DNA of 64,000 nucleotides from CAZYBG01 sp964645155 (GTDB taxonomy: Bacteria > Pseudomonadota > Alphaproteobacteria > Rhodobacterales > Rhodobacteraceae): positions 3,244-67,243 of the forward strand of contig CAZYBG010000006.1 in assembly GCA_964645155.1 (NCBI GenBank). The letters run 5' to 3'. Position 1 is the first letter of the stretch; each line of letters opens with the position of its first letter. The position numbers and the translations under genes are program-made. Positions 17,166 through 25,451 of this stretch are shown in pieces. The notes beneath the pieces were generated by a model, which ran no database searches, was not told where the DNA came from, and saw only the letters and a list, made by a program, of their open reading frames with translations.

Positions 17166-17722
17166 CTGCCGGCCTGCCAGTCCCGCACCGCGTCGAGCGG
17201 CCAGAGCAGCATGAGCACGTTGAGCGCCAGGCCGTCGCGGATCACGATCGCCGTCAGCACCTCGGATCCGATGACGATGGTGACGCTCGCCCAGACCGGG
17301 ATCGCCCGGGCCAGATAGAAACCGGCGATCATCGCCAGGATGTCGGCGACCGAGTTCAGGACCGAGTCGCCGTAGTAGTCGAGCGAGATCGTGACGGCGC
17401 GGTAGCGTTCGATGATCGCGTCGGAGTTTTCCACGATCTCCCACGCGGCCTCGACGGCGGTCGCGATCGCCAGCCGCCACCCGAAGGCGAGCCGTCGCGC
17501 GACAAGCCAGAGCGCGGCGTAGAAGATCAGCCCGTGCAGCAGATGCGAGGGGGTGTACCAGTCGGCGATGTGCTGGGAATTCTCGGCGCTCATCGTCTGG
17601 CCGTGCCAGAGCTTGACGTAGCCGCAGGTGCAGATCGGCTCGCGCCCGATCCAGAGGAGCCAGGCTGCGGCCGCGAGGACGACCGCCGCGGTGACGAGAT
17701 GGGGATTGAACGTGCGCGCCAT
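17162..17722 (-). CDS. DUF2585 (UPF0314) membrane protein
   Basis: 186 aa from the ATG at 17722 (MARTFNPHLV); an in-frame ATG six codons earlier is possible. The diagnostic segment GREPICTCGYVKLWHG occurs after the first membrane helix. About four membrane segments are visible (LVTAAVVLAAAAWLLW; LLHGLIFYAALWLVARR; the segment around DILAMIAGFYLARA; VLTAIVIRDGLALNVLMLLW). The family is widespread in alphaproteobacteria and has no assigned function. Confidence 0.8.
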   Translation of the reverse strand: MARTFNPHLVTAAVVLAAAAWLLWIGREPICTCGYVKLWHGQTMSAENSQHIADWYTPSHLLHGLIFYAALWLVARRLAFGWRLAIATAVEAAWEIVENSDAIIERYRAVTISLDYYGDSVLNSVADILAMIAGFYLARAIPVWASVTIVIGSEVLTAIVIRDGLALNVLMLLWPLDAVRDWQAGS

Positions 17723-17818
17723 GGTGCTGGCAGCAATCATGCCCGCCGGCGGCCGTCCAGCCCGCGCCGCCGTGCACAGGCCCGGCGAGGCGCGCCTGCG
17801 TCCGCCGTGCCACGCCGC

Positions 17819-18841
17819 TCAGACGCCGTAGAAGTCGCGGTACCAGGCGACGAACCGCGCCACGCCCTCGGCGAGCGGCACCGAGGGGCGGTAGCCCGTC
17901 AGCGCGACCAGCAGCCCGGCATCGGCCCAGGTTGCCGGCACGTCGCCCGGCTGCATCGGCAGCAGGCGCCGGTCCGCCCGGCGCCCGGTCGCGGCCTCGA
18001 TCGCGGCGATGAAGTCGGCCAGCCCGACCGGCGCGCCGTTGCCGATGTTGACCACGCGCCATGGCGCGACAGGCGAGAGGCTGTCGTGCGGCACCGGTGC
18101 CGCGGCCGGGCCCGGCGGCGGCGGGGGCACGTCGATCAGCCGCCGGATGCCCTCCACCAGGTCATCGACATAGGTGAAGTCGCGCCGCATGTCGCCGCGG
18201 TTGTAGACCTCGATCGGCTCGCCGGCCAGCACGGCGCGGGTGAACCGGAACAGCGCCATGTCGGGGCGGCCCCACGGGCCATAGACCGTGAAGAAGCGGA
18301 ACAGCGTCGTCGGCAGGCCGTAGAGATGGGCGTAGGAATGCGCCATCGCCTCGTTGGCCTTCTTCGTCGCGGCATAGAAAGACATCGGGTGATCGGCCCG
18401 GTGCGTCTCGGCATAGGGCATCTCGGGGTTGGCGCCATAGACCGACGATGTCGAGGCGAGCAGCAGATGCTCGGGCGGGTGCGCCCGCGCCGCCTCGAGC
18501 AGCTCGAACGTGCCGACGAGGTTCGCCTCGACATAGCTCCGCGGCGCCTCGATCGACCAGCGCACGCCCGCCTGCGCGGCCAGATGCACGACGACTGCAG
18601 GGCGTTCCGCCAGGAGCGTGCGCAGGCGGCCGTCCTCCTCGATCCGCCCGATCTCGGCGCGGAAGCCCGGGCTCTGCAGCAGCATCGCGTGCCGCCGCTC
18701 CTTCAGCGTGACGTCGTAGTAGTCGGTCATCGCGTCGAGACCGACGACGCGGAACCCGTCGGCGAGCAGCCGGCGGCAGAGGTGGTAGCCGATGAACCCG
18801 GCCGAGCCGGTGACGAGGGCAGTGCGCGGCGGGGCCGTCAT
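17819..18841 (-). CDS. NAD-dependent epimerase (UDP-glucuronate 4-epimerase-like)
   Basis: 340 aa, extended short-chain dehydrogenase. The NAD site is TGSAGFIGYHLCRRL at the N-terminus, the catalytic Ser/Tyr/Lys set is STSSVYG and SFYAATKKANE, and FTVYGPWGRPDMALFRF is the nucleotide-sugar segment typical of UDP-glucuronate 4-epimerases. It probably supplies UDP-galacturonate for surface polysaccharide. The ATG overlaps the stop of the LacI gene (ATGA), so it is co-translated with its likely regulator. Confidence 0.82.
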   Translation of the reverse strand: MTAPPRTALVTGSAGFIGYHLCRRLLADGFRVVGLDAMTDYYDVTLKERRHAMLLQSPGFRAEIGRIEEDGRLRTLLAERPAVVVHLAAQAGVRWSIEAPRSYVEANLVGTFELLEAARAHPPEHLLLASTSSVYGANPEMPYAETHRADHPMSFYAATKKANEAMAHSYAHLYGLPTTLFRFFTVYGPWGRPDMALFRFTRAVLAGEPIEVYNRGDMRRDFTYVDDLVEGIRRLIDVPPPPPGPAAAPVPHDSLSPVAPWRVVNIGNGAPVGLADFIAAIEAATGRRADRRLLPMQPGDVPATWADAGLLVALTGYRPSVPLAEGVARFVAWYRDFYGV

Positions 18842-19881
18842 CGCCGGTGCCGGATCAGCGTCTGCCCGGGCGAGAGCGCCGGCTCGAATTCCACCACCGC
18901 GCCGGTCGCGTGATGTCCGGCCGCTGCCGCTTCGGCCACGATCTGCGCGGCCTTCCGTCCGATCTCGCGGCGCCGGGCATCCATCGTGGCAAGCCGCATC
19001 GGCAGCCCGTCGAGCAGCTCGACGTTGTTGAAGCCGGCAAGCCCGACCTGCCCCGGCACGACGATGCCGTGTTCGAGGCACCACAGAAGCCCGCCGGCGC
19101 CGATCATGTCGTTGGAATAGTACAGGAAGTCGAGGTCGGGCGAACGTTTCAGCACCGCCTCGGTCATCTCGCGGCCTTTCGCGAGGGCCGAGCCTCCGGA
19201 GTAGAACTCCTGGTCGGCCACCTCGATGCCGGATTTGGCGAGCGCCTCGGTGAACCCCTCGAAGCGCTTTCTGGCGCGGTGGTCGAGCGGCATCTTGGTT
19301 CCGAGGAAGGCGATCCTGCGGTAGCCCTGGCCGACGATGGCCTTCGCCATCTCGCGCCCGGCCCGGCGGTGCGAGATCCCGACCATCGAGTCGATCGGCT
19401 CGCCGTCGGTGTCCATGATCTCGACCACGGGGATGCCGGCATTGGCCAGCATCGCCCGCGCCGCCGCGGTGTGTTCGAGGCCGGCGACGATGACCCCCGA
19501 AGGCCGCCACGAGAGCATCTCGTAGAGCACCTTCTCCTCGCGCTCCGGTAGGTAGTTGGTGAACCCAACGACCGGCTGCAGCGGCGTGCCCTCGAACGCC
19601 TCGGAGATGCCGGTCAGGACCTCGGGAAAGACGAGGTTCGACATCGAGGGGATGATGACGGCGACAAGGTTCACCCGGCTCGAGGCGAGCGACCCCGCGA
19701 TCTTGTTCGGCACGTAGCCGAGCCGCTTGGCCGCGTCGAGCACGCGGCTGCGCGTCGCTTCGCTGACATCGCCGCGGTTGCGCAGCACCCGGCTGACCGT
19801 CATCTCGCTTACCCCGGAGGCCTCGGACACGTCACGCAGGGTCAGCGGTCGGCGGACCAAGGGTCGAACGGGTGTGGCCAA
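18838..19881 (-). CDS. LacI-family transcriptional regulator (GntR-like)
   Basis: 347 aa. The N-terminal LacI helix-turn-helix is clear: TLRDVSEASGVSEMTVSRVLRNRGDVSEATRSRVLDAAKRLGYVPNKIAGSLAS, followed by the hinge and a periplasmic-binding-protein-like core (VAVIIPSMSNLVFPEVL; VGISHRRAGREMA; LYYSNDMIGAGGL). It resembles the GntR group that senses gluconate-like ligands. It is coupled to the epimerase gene. A candidate promoter on the minus strand (TTGACA at 19934-19939) has a GC-rich inverted repeat (CGCC-N4-GGCG) in its spacer, a possible autoregulatory site. Confidence 0.87.
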   Translation of the reverse strand: MATPVRPLVRRPLTLRDVSEASGVSEMTVSRVLRNRGDVSEATRSRVLDAAKRLGYVPNKIAGSLASSRVNLVAVIIPSMSNLVFPEVLTGISEAFEGTPLQPVVGFTNYLPEREEKVLYEMLSWRPSGVIVAGLEHTAAARAMLANAGIPVVEIMDTDGEPIDSMVGISHRRAGREMAKAIVGQGYRRIAFLGTKMPLDHRARKRFEGFTEALAKSGIEVADQEFYSGGSALAKGREMTEAVLKRSPDLDFLYYSNDMIGAGGLLWCLEHGIVVPGQVGLAGFNNVELLDGLPMRLATMDARRREIGRKAAQIVAEAAAAGHHATGAVVEFEPALSPGQTLIRHRR

Positions 19882-20001
19882 GGCGCGGGTCCTCTCGGGC
19901 GGCTCCCGACCTTGTTACCGCCAATCGGCGCGGTGTCAAAGGCGCCGGGCCGGGTGGGCGGGCTTGCGCAGGTGCCCGTTTGCGGCGACAAGGCGGGGCG
20001 C

Positions 20002-20077
20002 GGCCCCGTAGCTCAGGGGATAGAGCGACCGCCTCCTAAGCGGTAGGTCGCAGGTTCGAATCCTGCCGGGGCCGCCA
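20002..20077 (+). tRNA. tRNA-Arg (CCT)
   Basis: A full cloverleaf can be drawn: 7-bp acceptor stem GGCCCCG/CGGGGCC, D arm GCTC/GAGC, anticodon stem ACCGC/GCGGT with loop CTCCTAA (anticodon CCT), T arm GCAGG-TTCGAAT-CCTGC, discriminator G and encoded CCA at 20075-20077. It decodes AGG. Confidence 0.96.
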
Positions 20078-20080
20078 GCC

Positions 20081-22774
20081 TCATCCGCCGAGGCGCGCCA
20101 TCAGGCCGTTGCGCAGCATCAGCAGCTTCTCGCCCTCGCAGAGCGCGAGCACGAGGGCGCCGACCGTCCCGATCAGGGCGAGGTCGGCAAGCGGCAGCGC
20201 GCGGGTGTCGAACGTGGCCTGCATCGCCGGCAGGTAGGTGAACGCCGCCTGCGCCAGCACGACCGCCCCGACCGCCGCCAGCACCGCCGGGGTGCCGTGA
20301 ACGCCGCGCAGGCTGATCGAGGTATGGTGCAGATACCGGACGTTGAACAGGTACGCGATCTCGAGCACGACGAGCTGGTTGACGACAAGGGTGCGGGCGG
20401 TGGCGATGTCGTCGCCCCGGCCGAGGCTGAAGGCGAACAGCGCGCCGATCGCCGTGACGAAGAGCAGGCTCACGAAGATGACGCGCCAGACCAGGAACGC
20501 CGGCAGGAGCGGTGCATCGCCGGCCCGGGGCGGGCGGGTCATCACGTCGCTCTCCGGCGGCTCGAAGGCCAGCACGAGGCCCAGCGTCACGCCCGTCACC
20601 AGGTTGACCCACAGGATCTGCACCGGCGAGATCGGCGCGGTGAGGCCGAGCACGACGGCAAGCGCGACGATGATCGCTTCGCCGCAATTGGTGGGCAGTG
20701 TCCACGAGATGACCTTGCGGATGTTGTCGAAGACCGTCCGTCCCTCGCGCACCGCCGCGGCGATCGAGGCGAAGTTGTCGTCGGCCAGCACGATCTCGGC
20801 GGCCTCCTTCGCCGCCTCGGTGCCCTTGCGGCCCATGGCGACACCGACATCGGCCTGCTTCAGCGCCGGCGCGTCGTTCACACCGTCGCCGGTCATCGCC
20901 ACCACGCTTCCGCGGGCCTGCAGCGCGCGGACAAGCCGCAGCTTGTGCTCGGGCGTGGTCCGGGCGAACACCGCGCGCTCGGCCGCCAGCGCAACGAGGT
21001 CGGCGTCCGACAGCGCCTCGATCTCGGCGCCGGTCACCGCGCGCGGGCTTTCGGCAAGGCCGAGCTGCCGCGCGATGGCAAGCGCGGTGGCGGCGTGGTC
21101 GCCGGTGATCATCTTCACCGCGATGCCGGCCTGCCGGCAGACGGCCACGGCGGCGATCGCCTCGGGCCGCGGCGGGTCGATGAAGCCGGCGATCCCGAGG
21201 AAGCGGAGGCCGCCCGCGACATCGGCGGCCGCGACCGCGGTTGCCCCCGGCGCTGGCGTCTCGGCGAAGCCGAGCACGCGCTGCCCCTCATGCGCCGCGG
21301 CGTCGATCACGCCGCTCCAGTAGGCGGTGTCGAGCGGGGCGTCGCCGCCGGCGCGGGCCTCGGCCGCGCTCATCCGCAGCAGCTGCTCCGGCGCGCCCTT
21401 CACGAAGATCCGGCGGTCACCGCCCGGGCCGGCATGGAGCGTTGCCATGTACTTGTGCGCGGTGTCGAACGGCAGTTCGGCCAGGCGCGGCCATGCCGCG
21501 CGCTCGGCCGCCGGATCGGCCCCGGCCTCGGCCGCGAAGACCACAAGTGCGACCTCCATCGGATCGCCCACGGCCCGGCTCGCGCCGCCCTGCGCGCTGG
21601 GCCGCGGCTGCGCGTCGTTGCAGAGGACCGCGCAGCGGATCAGCCCGTCGGCCTCCGGGGCCGCGCGCCACGCCGCGGGGGACCCGTGCCCGGCTTCGGC
21701 GGTGTCGACCGACCTGCGTGCAGCGATGACGCGGCGGACCGCCATCTCGTTCAGCGTGAGCGTCCCGGTCTTGTCGGAGCAGATCACCGAGGTCGCGCCG
21801 AGGGTCTCGACCGCGGGCAGCCGGCGAACGATGGCGTTGCGGGCCGCCATCCGCTGGACCCCGATCGCCAGCGTGATGGTGATGACGGCGGGCAGCCCCT
21901 CGGGCACGAGCGCGACGGCGACAGCAACGACCGTCAGCAGCGCATCGACCGCCGGGAGCCCGGTGACCTGCAGCGCCCAGGCATAGAGGCCGGCGCCGAG
22001 GCCGACCGCCACGACCGTCAGCCAGCGCCCGAAGCGATCGATCTTGCGCAGCAGCGGCGTCGTCAGCACCGCGACGTCCGAGAGCATGGCGTTGATGTGG
22101 CCGAGCTCGGTGCGCGGGCCGGTCGCGACGACGACGCCCGAGCCCTGGCCCGCCGCGACCATCGTGCCCGCGAACGCCATCGACCGCCGGTCGCCGAGAA
22201 GCGCGGCCTCGGCGCAGGGGTCGGTCGATTTCCCGGCCGGGACCGACTCGCCCGTCAGCGCCGCCTCGTCGATGCGCAGGCTGAACGCCCGGACGAGGCG
22301 CATGTCGGCCGGCACCCGGTCGCCCGGCTCGAGCAGCACGATGTCGCCCGCCACCAGCTCGGCCGCCGGCACGCGGACGCGGTGGCCGCCGCGGAGCACC
22401 ATCGCCGCCGGGGCGACCATCGACTGCACCGCCCGCATCGCGTTCTCGGCGCGGCCCTCCTGGATGAAGCCGATCGCGGCGTTGACGAGCGTGACAGCGA
22501 AGATCACCACCGCATCGACCGGGTGGTCGACCAGCAGCGCCACCAAGGCGGCGACGAGCAGGAGGTAGATCAGCGCGTTATGGAAGTGGCCGAGAAAGCG
22601 CAGGAGCGCCGGTCGCCGCGGCGCGGCTGGCAGTTCGTTGCGGCCGTCGCGGCCGAGGCGGCGCGCCGCCTCGGCCGGATCGAGTCCGGCCGACCGGCCG
22701 CCGAAGGCCGAGAGCGCCTCGGCCGCGGCACGGGCGTGCCACGGCCGGGCCGTCTCTTCGGGTCTGAGGTCCAC
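20081..22774 (-). CDS. P2-type cation-transporting ATPase
   Basis: 897 aa. The P-type motifs are complete: TGES in the actuator domain, PEGLP in helix M4, DKTGTLT with the phosphorylated Asp at about residue 334, KGAPE in the nucleotide domain, and MTGDGVNDAPALK. It exports or exchanges a cation at the inner membrane. Helix M6 reads NLVTGVTLGLVLAFEP, so the Asp that binds calcium in SERCA (NLVTD) is Gly; ion specificity is therefore uncertain. The GTG at 22774 directly follows an AGGAGG site and gives the usual MDLRPEET-like start; a TTG 22 codons upstream overlaps the preceding gene. Confidence 0.85.
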   Translation of the reverse strand: MDLRPEETARPWHARAAAEALSAFGGRSAGLDPAEAARRLGRDGRNELPAAPRRPALLRFLGHFHNALIYLLLVAALVALLVDHPVDAVVIFAVTLVNAAIGFIQEGRAENAMRAVQSMVAPAAMVLRGGHRVRVPAAELVAGDIVLLEPGDRVPADMRLVRAFSLRIDEAALTGESVPAGKSTDPCAEAALLGDRRSMAFAGTMVAAGQGSGVVVATGPRTELGHINAMLSDVAVLTTPLLRKIDRFGRWLTVVAVGLGAGLYAWALQVTGLPAVDALLTVVAVAVALVPEGLPAVITITLAIGVQRMAARNAIVRRLPAVETLGATSVICSDKTGTLTLNEMAVRRVIAARRSVDTAEAGHGSPAAWRAAPEADGLIRCAVLCNDAQPRPSAQGGASRAVGDPMEVALVVFAAEAGADPAAERAAWPRLAELPFDTAHKYMATLHAGPGGDRRIFVKGAPEQLLRMSAAEARAGGDAPLDTAYWSGVIDAAAHEGQRVLGFAETPAPGATAVAAADVAGGLRFLGIAGFIDPPRPEAIAAVAVCRQAGIAVKMITGDHAATALAIARQLGLAESPRAVTGAEIEALSDADLVALAAERAVFARTTPEHKLRLVRALQARGSVVAMTGDGVNDAPALKQADVGVAMGRKGTEAAKEAAEIVLADDNFASIAAAVREGRTVFDNIRKVISWTLPTNCGEAIIVALAVVLGLTAPISPVQILWVNLVTGVTLGLVLAFEPPESDVMTRPPRAGDAPLLPAFLVWRVIFVSLLFVTAIGALFAFSLGRGDDIATARTLVVNQLVVLEIAYLFNVRYLHHTSISLRGVHGTPAVLAAVGAVVLAQAAFTYLPAMQATFDTRALPLADLALIGTVGALVLALCEGEKLLMLRNGLMARLGG

Positions 22775-22836
22775 GTTCCTCCTCGGGCGTTCGGCAGCAC
22801 CCTGCCCGCGCGGCCCCGGCGCCGCCTTGCGCGAGG

Positions 22837-23550
22837 TCAAATCATCCGGATCGCGCGCTTGTCCACGGCAAGCATGTAGCCCTTGCGGGCGATGTTCTTC
22901 ACCAGAAGCTCGCTGACGATCTGGTTGCCCAGCATGTCGCGCAGCCGCTTGATCCGCGTGGCCCCGGCGGCCTCGTCGCAGTCCGCGGCGCTGCGGCCCG
23001 AGATCACCGCCTCGATCTCGGAGCCCGACAGCACGTCGTCGTCCATCCGCGCCTCGGCCAGCACCGAGAGCGTCTCGATCGCCGCCTCGGTCAGCTTGAA
23101 CTCCATGTTGTTCAGGAACACCGAGTTCTCCTCGCGGCTGATCAGCAGCGAGGAGACCTGGATGCCGGCGCGCTCGATCTCGGACATCCGGCGGTTCAGC
23201 TGCACGATGGTCACCAGAAACACCACCGCCGCAATCATCAGCGCCGTCGCGAAGACCAGCAGGATGAAGATGACGAGGCGGTACGAGGCGAGCACCTCCG
23301 AGAACGACGTGCCCGACTGCGCGAGGATCTCGAGGAGCTTGATCTGCGCGTTCGAGGTCAGGTCCTCGTTCTCGACGAAGATCTGCTCGACCTTGGCGTT
23401 GAAGGCGTTGGCGTCGGGAAGGTTGGCGAACAGCAATGCCGCGGCCGTCGCGAGCACGGCCACGATCGCCGCGATGCCGCCGTAGACGACGCGGTTGCCC
23501 GGAATCACCCGGCTGCGGGCCGGTTCCTCCGGAAGGGTTGCATCAGTCAC
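22837..23550 (-). CDS. Two-TM membrane protein with C-terminal winged-helix-like domain
   Basis: 237 aa of unknown function. Hydrophobic segments lie at about residues 21-43 and 91-116, with a roughly 45-residue loop between them that would be periplasmic. After RRMSEIERAG the chain returns to the cytoplasm. The region from about 150 (FKLTEAAIETLSVLAE... TRIKRLRDMLGNQIVSELLVKNIARKGYMLA) has the spacing of an OmpR-type winged helix ending in a G-Y-x-L wing. It is immediately upstream of, and overlaps by the stop, an alternative start of the ATPase gene, so the two may be co-expressed. The DNA-binding reading is an inference. Confidence 0.6.
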   Translation of the reverse strand: MTDATLPEEPARSRVIPGNRVVYGGIAAIVAVLATAAALLFANLPDANAFNAKVEQIFVENEDLTSNAQIKLLEILAQSGTSFSEVLASYRLVIFILLVFATALMIAAVVFLVTIVQLNRRMSEIERAGIQVSSLLISREENSVFLNNMEFKLTEAAIETLSVLAEARMDDDVLSGSEIEAVISGRSAADCDEAAGATRIKRLRDMLGNQIVSELLVKNIARKGYMLAVDKRAIRMI

Positions 23551-23678
23551 GGGCAGGCCTCCTTGGATGACCGATAGTTCCGGGCGCGACTGGCAGCGTC
23601 AAGTTTCGACACCGGGTGCGCGGGAACGCGCGGATCGGCCCGCGCCGCGCTGACGGCGGAAGGTCGCGCATCCACGTC

Positions 23679-23969
23679 TCAGTAGCGCAGGAAGAAGCCG
23701 CCCGCGCTTTCGCGCCGCGCATCGAGGCCGCCATCGTCGAACACGGAGACGACGGTCAGCAGCTGCCAGCCGTCGCGGCCGATTCGCGACTGCACCTCGC
23801 CCGCCGCGCCATCGCGCGAGCAGGCGCGGTCGGGCAGCTCGATCACCCCGTAATGGAGCTGCAGCGGCGAGTCCCGCTTCGCCTTGTAGTCGGCATAACA
23901 GGCTGCTGTCGCCGGGTTTGCAGCCAGCAGCGCGAGGGCAACGACAGGCGGGAGAAGGCGGGGCGACAT
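23679..23969 (-). CDS. Small secreted protein of unknown function
   Basis: 96 aa. MSPRLLPPVVALALLAANPATA is a signal peptide with an Ala-x-Ala site, followed by ACYADYKAKRDSPLQLHYGVIELPD. Two cysteines (Cys24 and Cys50) could form a disulfide. The mature part reads like a small conserved Rhodobacterales exported protein, but I cannot assign a family. Confidence 0.6.
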   Translation of the reverse strand: MSPRLLPPVVALALLAANPATAACYADYKAKRDSPLQLHYGVIELPDRACSRDGAAGEVQSRIGRDGWQLLTVVSVFDDGGLDARRESAGGFFLRY

Positions 23970-24161
23970 TGCGGCAGGATGCGATGGCCCGCGCCGATAT
24001 TCAATGACTCGGCACGATCTGGCCGGACGTTATCCGATAGCAGGCCCGCGATATTGCCTGACCCGGCGGCGCGGCTCAGCCTTCCTGCATGAGATCAGAG
24101 CGGCGCCGCCGAACCGCACAAGCCGCAGGGGCGCGCCGCGCAGAATGGAAAGGACGACGCC

Positions 24162-24590
24162 ATGGTCCGCAACAAGATGATCGCGACGCTGCTTGCCGCC
24201 GTGCTGGCCTTCTCGCCCGCCGTGTCCACGCCGGCTTCGGCCGCCCCCGACGCCGAGGACTACGCCCGCGTGATGCTCGGCCTTCTCGCGCTCGGCGTGC
24301 TCGTCGAGACGCTCGACAACGATCGCGACCGGCGGCTCGACCGCCGCGAGAGCGAGCGCGCGCGGTCCATGCACCGCCGCATCGCCGCCTGCGAGTTCGA
24401 GGTACGCACCCGCAACGGCTGGCGCGACGTCTATGGCAGCCGCTGCCTGGAGCGCGCGGGCGTACGGGTCAGCCGCCTGCCCCGCGACTGCGCCTTCCGG
24501 GTGCGCGGCGAGCGCGGCAACAGCGTGGTCTACGGCGAGCGCTGCCTCGAGGACTACGGCTATCGGTTTGAGGTCAGGTCGCGTCGCTAG
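24162..24590 (+). CDS. Secreted Arg-rich protein of unknown function
   Basis: 142 aa with a signal peptide (MVRNKMIATLLAAVLAFSPAVSTPASA). The mature protein is Arg-rich and has two similar C-terminal blocks: CEFEVRTRNGWRDVYGSRCLERAGV and CAFRVRGERGNSVVYGERCLEDYGY, each with two cysteines. This internal duplication suggests two small disulfide-bonded repeats. A strong terminator follows at 24650. Function unknown. Confidence 0.7.
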   Translation: MVRNKMIATLLAAVLAFSPAVSTPASAAPDAEDYARVMLGLLALGVLVETLDNDRDRRLDRRESERARSMHRRIAACEFEVRTRNGWRDVYGSRCLERAGVRVSRLPRDCAFRVRGERGNSVVYGERCLEDYGYRFEVRSRR

Positions 24591-24649
24591 GCGCGCCTGT
24601 CGGCAGCGGCGCGGGCCCCTCCCCCGCAACAAGGGGGTCCGCGTCAACT

Positions 24650-24682
24650 GGGCGGGAGGATCCATTCCTCCCGCCCCTTTTC
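24650..24682 (+). terminator. Rho-independent terminator
   Basis: A perfect 11-bp stem (GGGCGGGAGGA / TCCTCCCGCCC) with the 5-nt loop TCCAT, followed by CTTTTC. It ends the transcript of the secreted Arg-rich protein gene and insulates rnhB. Confidence 0.88.
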
Positions 24683-24719
24683 GCTTGAACGCGCCGCTCC
24701 GGTCGGCTTGCCTGCCGAG

Positions 24720-25337
24720 ATGCGACGCCTGCCCGATCTCGCCGAGGAAACCGCCGCCATCGCCGCCGGCCACAGTCCCGTGGCGGGGATCGACGAGGCC
24801 GGGCGCGGGCCGCTGGCGGGCCCTGTCGTCGCCGCGGCGGTGGTTCTCGGCGCCGGGGGCATTCCGCCCGGCATGGACGATTCGAAGCGGCTTGCCCCCG
24901 GCGCGCGGCAGCGGATCGCCGAGGCGCTGCGCCGCAGCGCCGGCATCGGCGTGGGTATCGGCGTCACCTCGGTCGAGGAGATCGATGCGCTGAACATCCT
25001 GCGCGCCGCGCACCTCGCGATGTGCCGCGCGGTCGCGGCGCTGCCGGTGGCGCCCGCGCTCGCCCTGGTCGACGGCAATCTCCTGCCGCCCGACCTGCCC
25101 TGCCGCGGCCGCGCGCTGGTCGGCGGCGACGGCCGCTGCCTGTCGATCGCCGCGGCCTCGATCATCGCCAAGGTCACCCGCGACCGGATCATGGTGGATT
25201 TGGCGCAACAGCATCCCGGCTATGGCTGGGAGCGCAACATGGGCTATCCGACCGCCGAGCATCGGATGGCGCTGCGGCGCCTCGGCCCGACCCCACATCA
25301 TAGACGTTCCTTTGCGCCCGTGTACAACATGTTGTAG
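24720..25337 (+). CDS. rnhB: Ribonuclease HII
   Basis: 205 aa from the ATG at 24720; an in-frame TTG lies four codons upstream. The active-site segment GIDEAGRGPLAGPVVAAAVVL holds the first Asp-Glu pair, VDGNLLPPDL a further acidic residue, and AAASIIAKVTRDRIM plus GYGWERNMGYPTAEH are the usual C-terminal landmarks. It cleaves RNA in RNA-DNA hybrids and misincorporated ribonucleotides. It lies just upstream of ccrM, the common alphaproteobacterial order. Confidence 0.95.
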   Translation: MRRLPDLAEETAAIAAGHSPVAGIDEAGRGPLAGPVVAAAVVLGAGGIPPGMDDSKRLAPGARQRIAEALRRSAGIGVGIGVTSVEEIDALNILRAAHLAMCRAVAALPVAPALALVDGNLLPPDLPCRGRALVGGDGRCLSIAAASIIAKVTRDRIMVDLAQQHPGYGWERNMGYPTAEHRMALRRLGPTPHHRRSFAPVYNML

Positions 25338-25398
25338 CAAGGGGAAAGTATAAGTCGTTGATTCAAAAAAGAATTTGACCCCGAATCAGCGTTGAATC
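25323..25398 (+). promoter_or_regulatory. ccrM control region with three GANTC sites
   Basis: GATTC at 25360-25364 and GAATC at 25383-25387 and 25394-25398 lie within 39 bp in front of ccrM, whose product methylates GANTC. The first half of the region is the 14-bp perfect palindrome TACAACATGTTGTA (25323-25336) overlapping the rnhB stop. In Caulobacter the ccrM promoter is likewise methylation-sensitive, so autoregulation by methylation state is a reasonable inference. Confidence 0.7.
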
Positions 25399-25451
25399 AT
25401 CTTCGTCCCGAGAGCGCGGCGATGCATGGCGCCAGCGGAACAGGGGCGGCG

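Noticed and set aside
20002..20077. Possible integration site at tRNA-Arg
   Set aside because: No integrase, no duplicated tRNA 3' end and no foreign gene block adjoins it.
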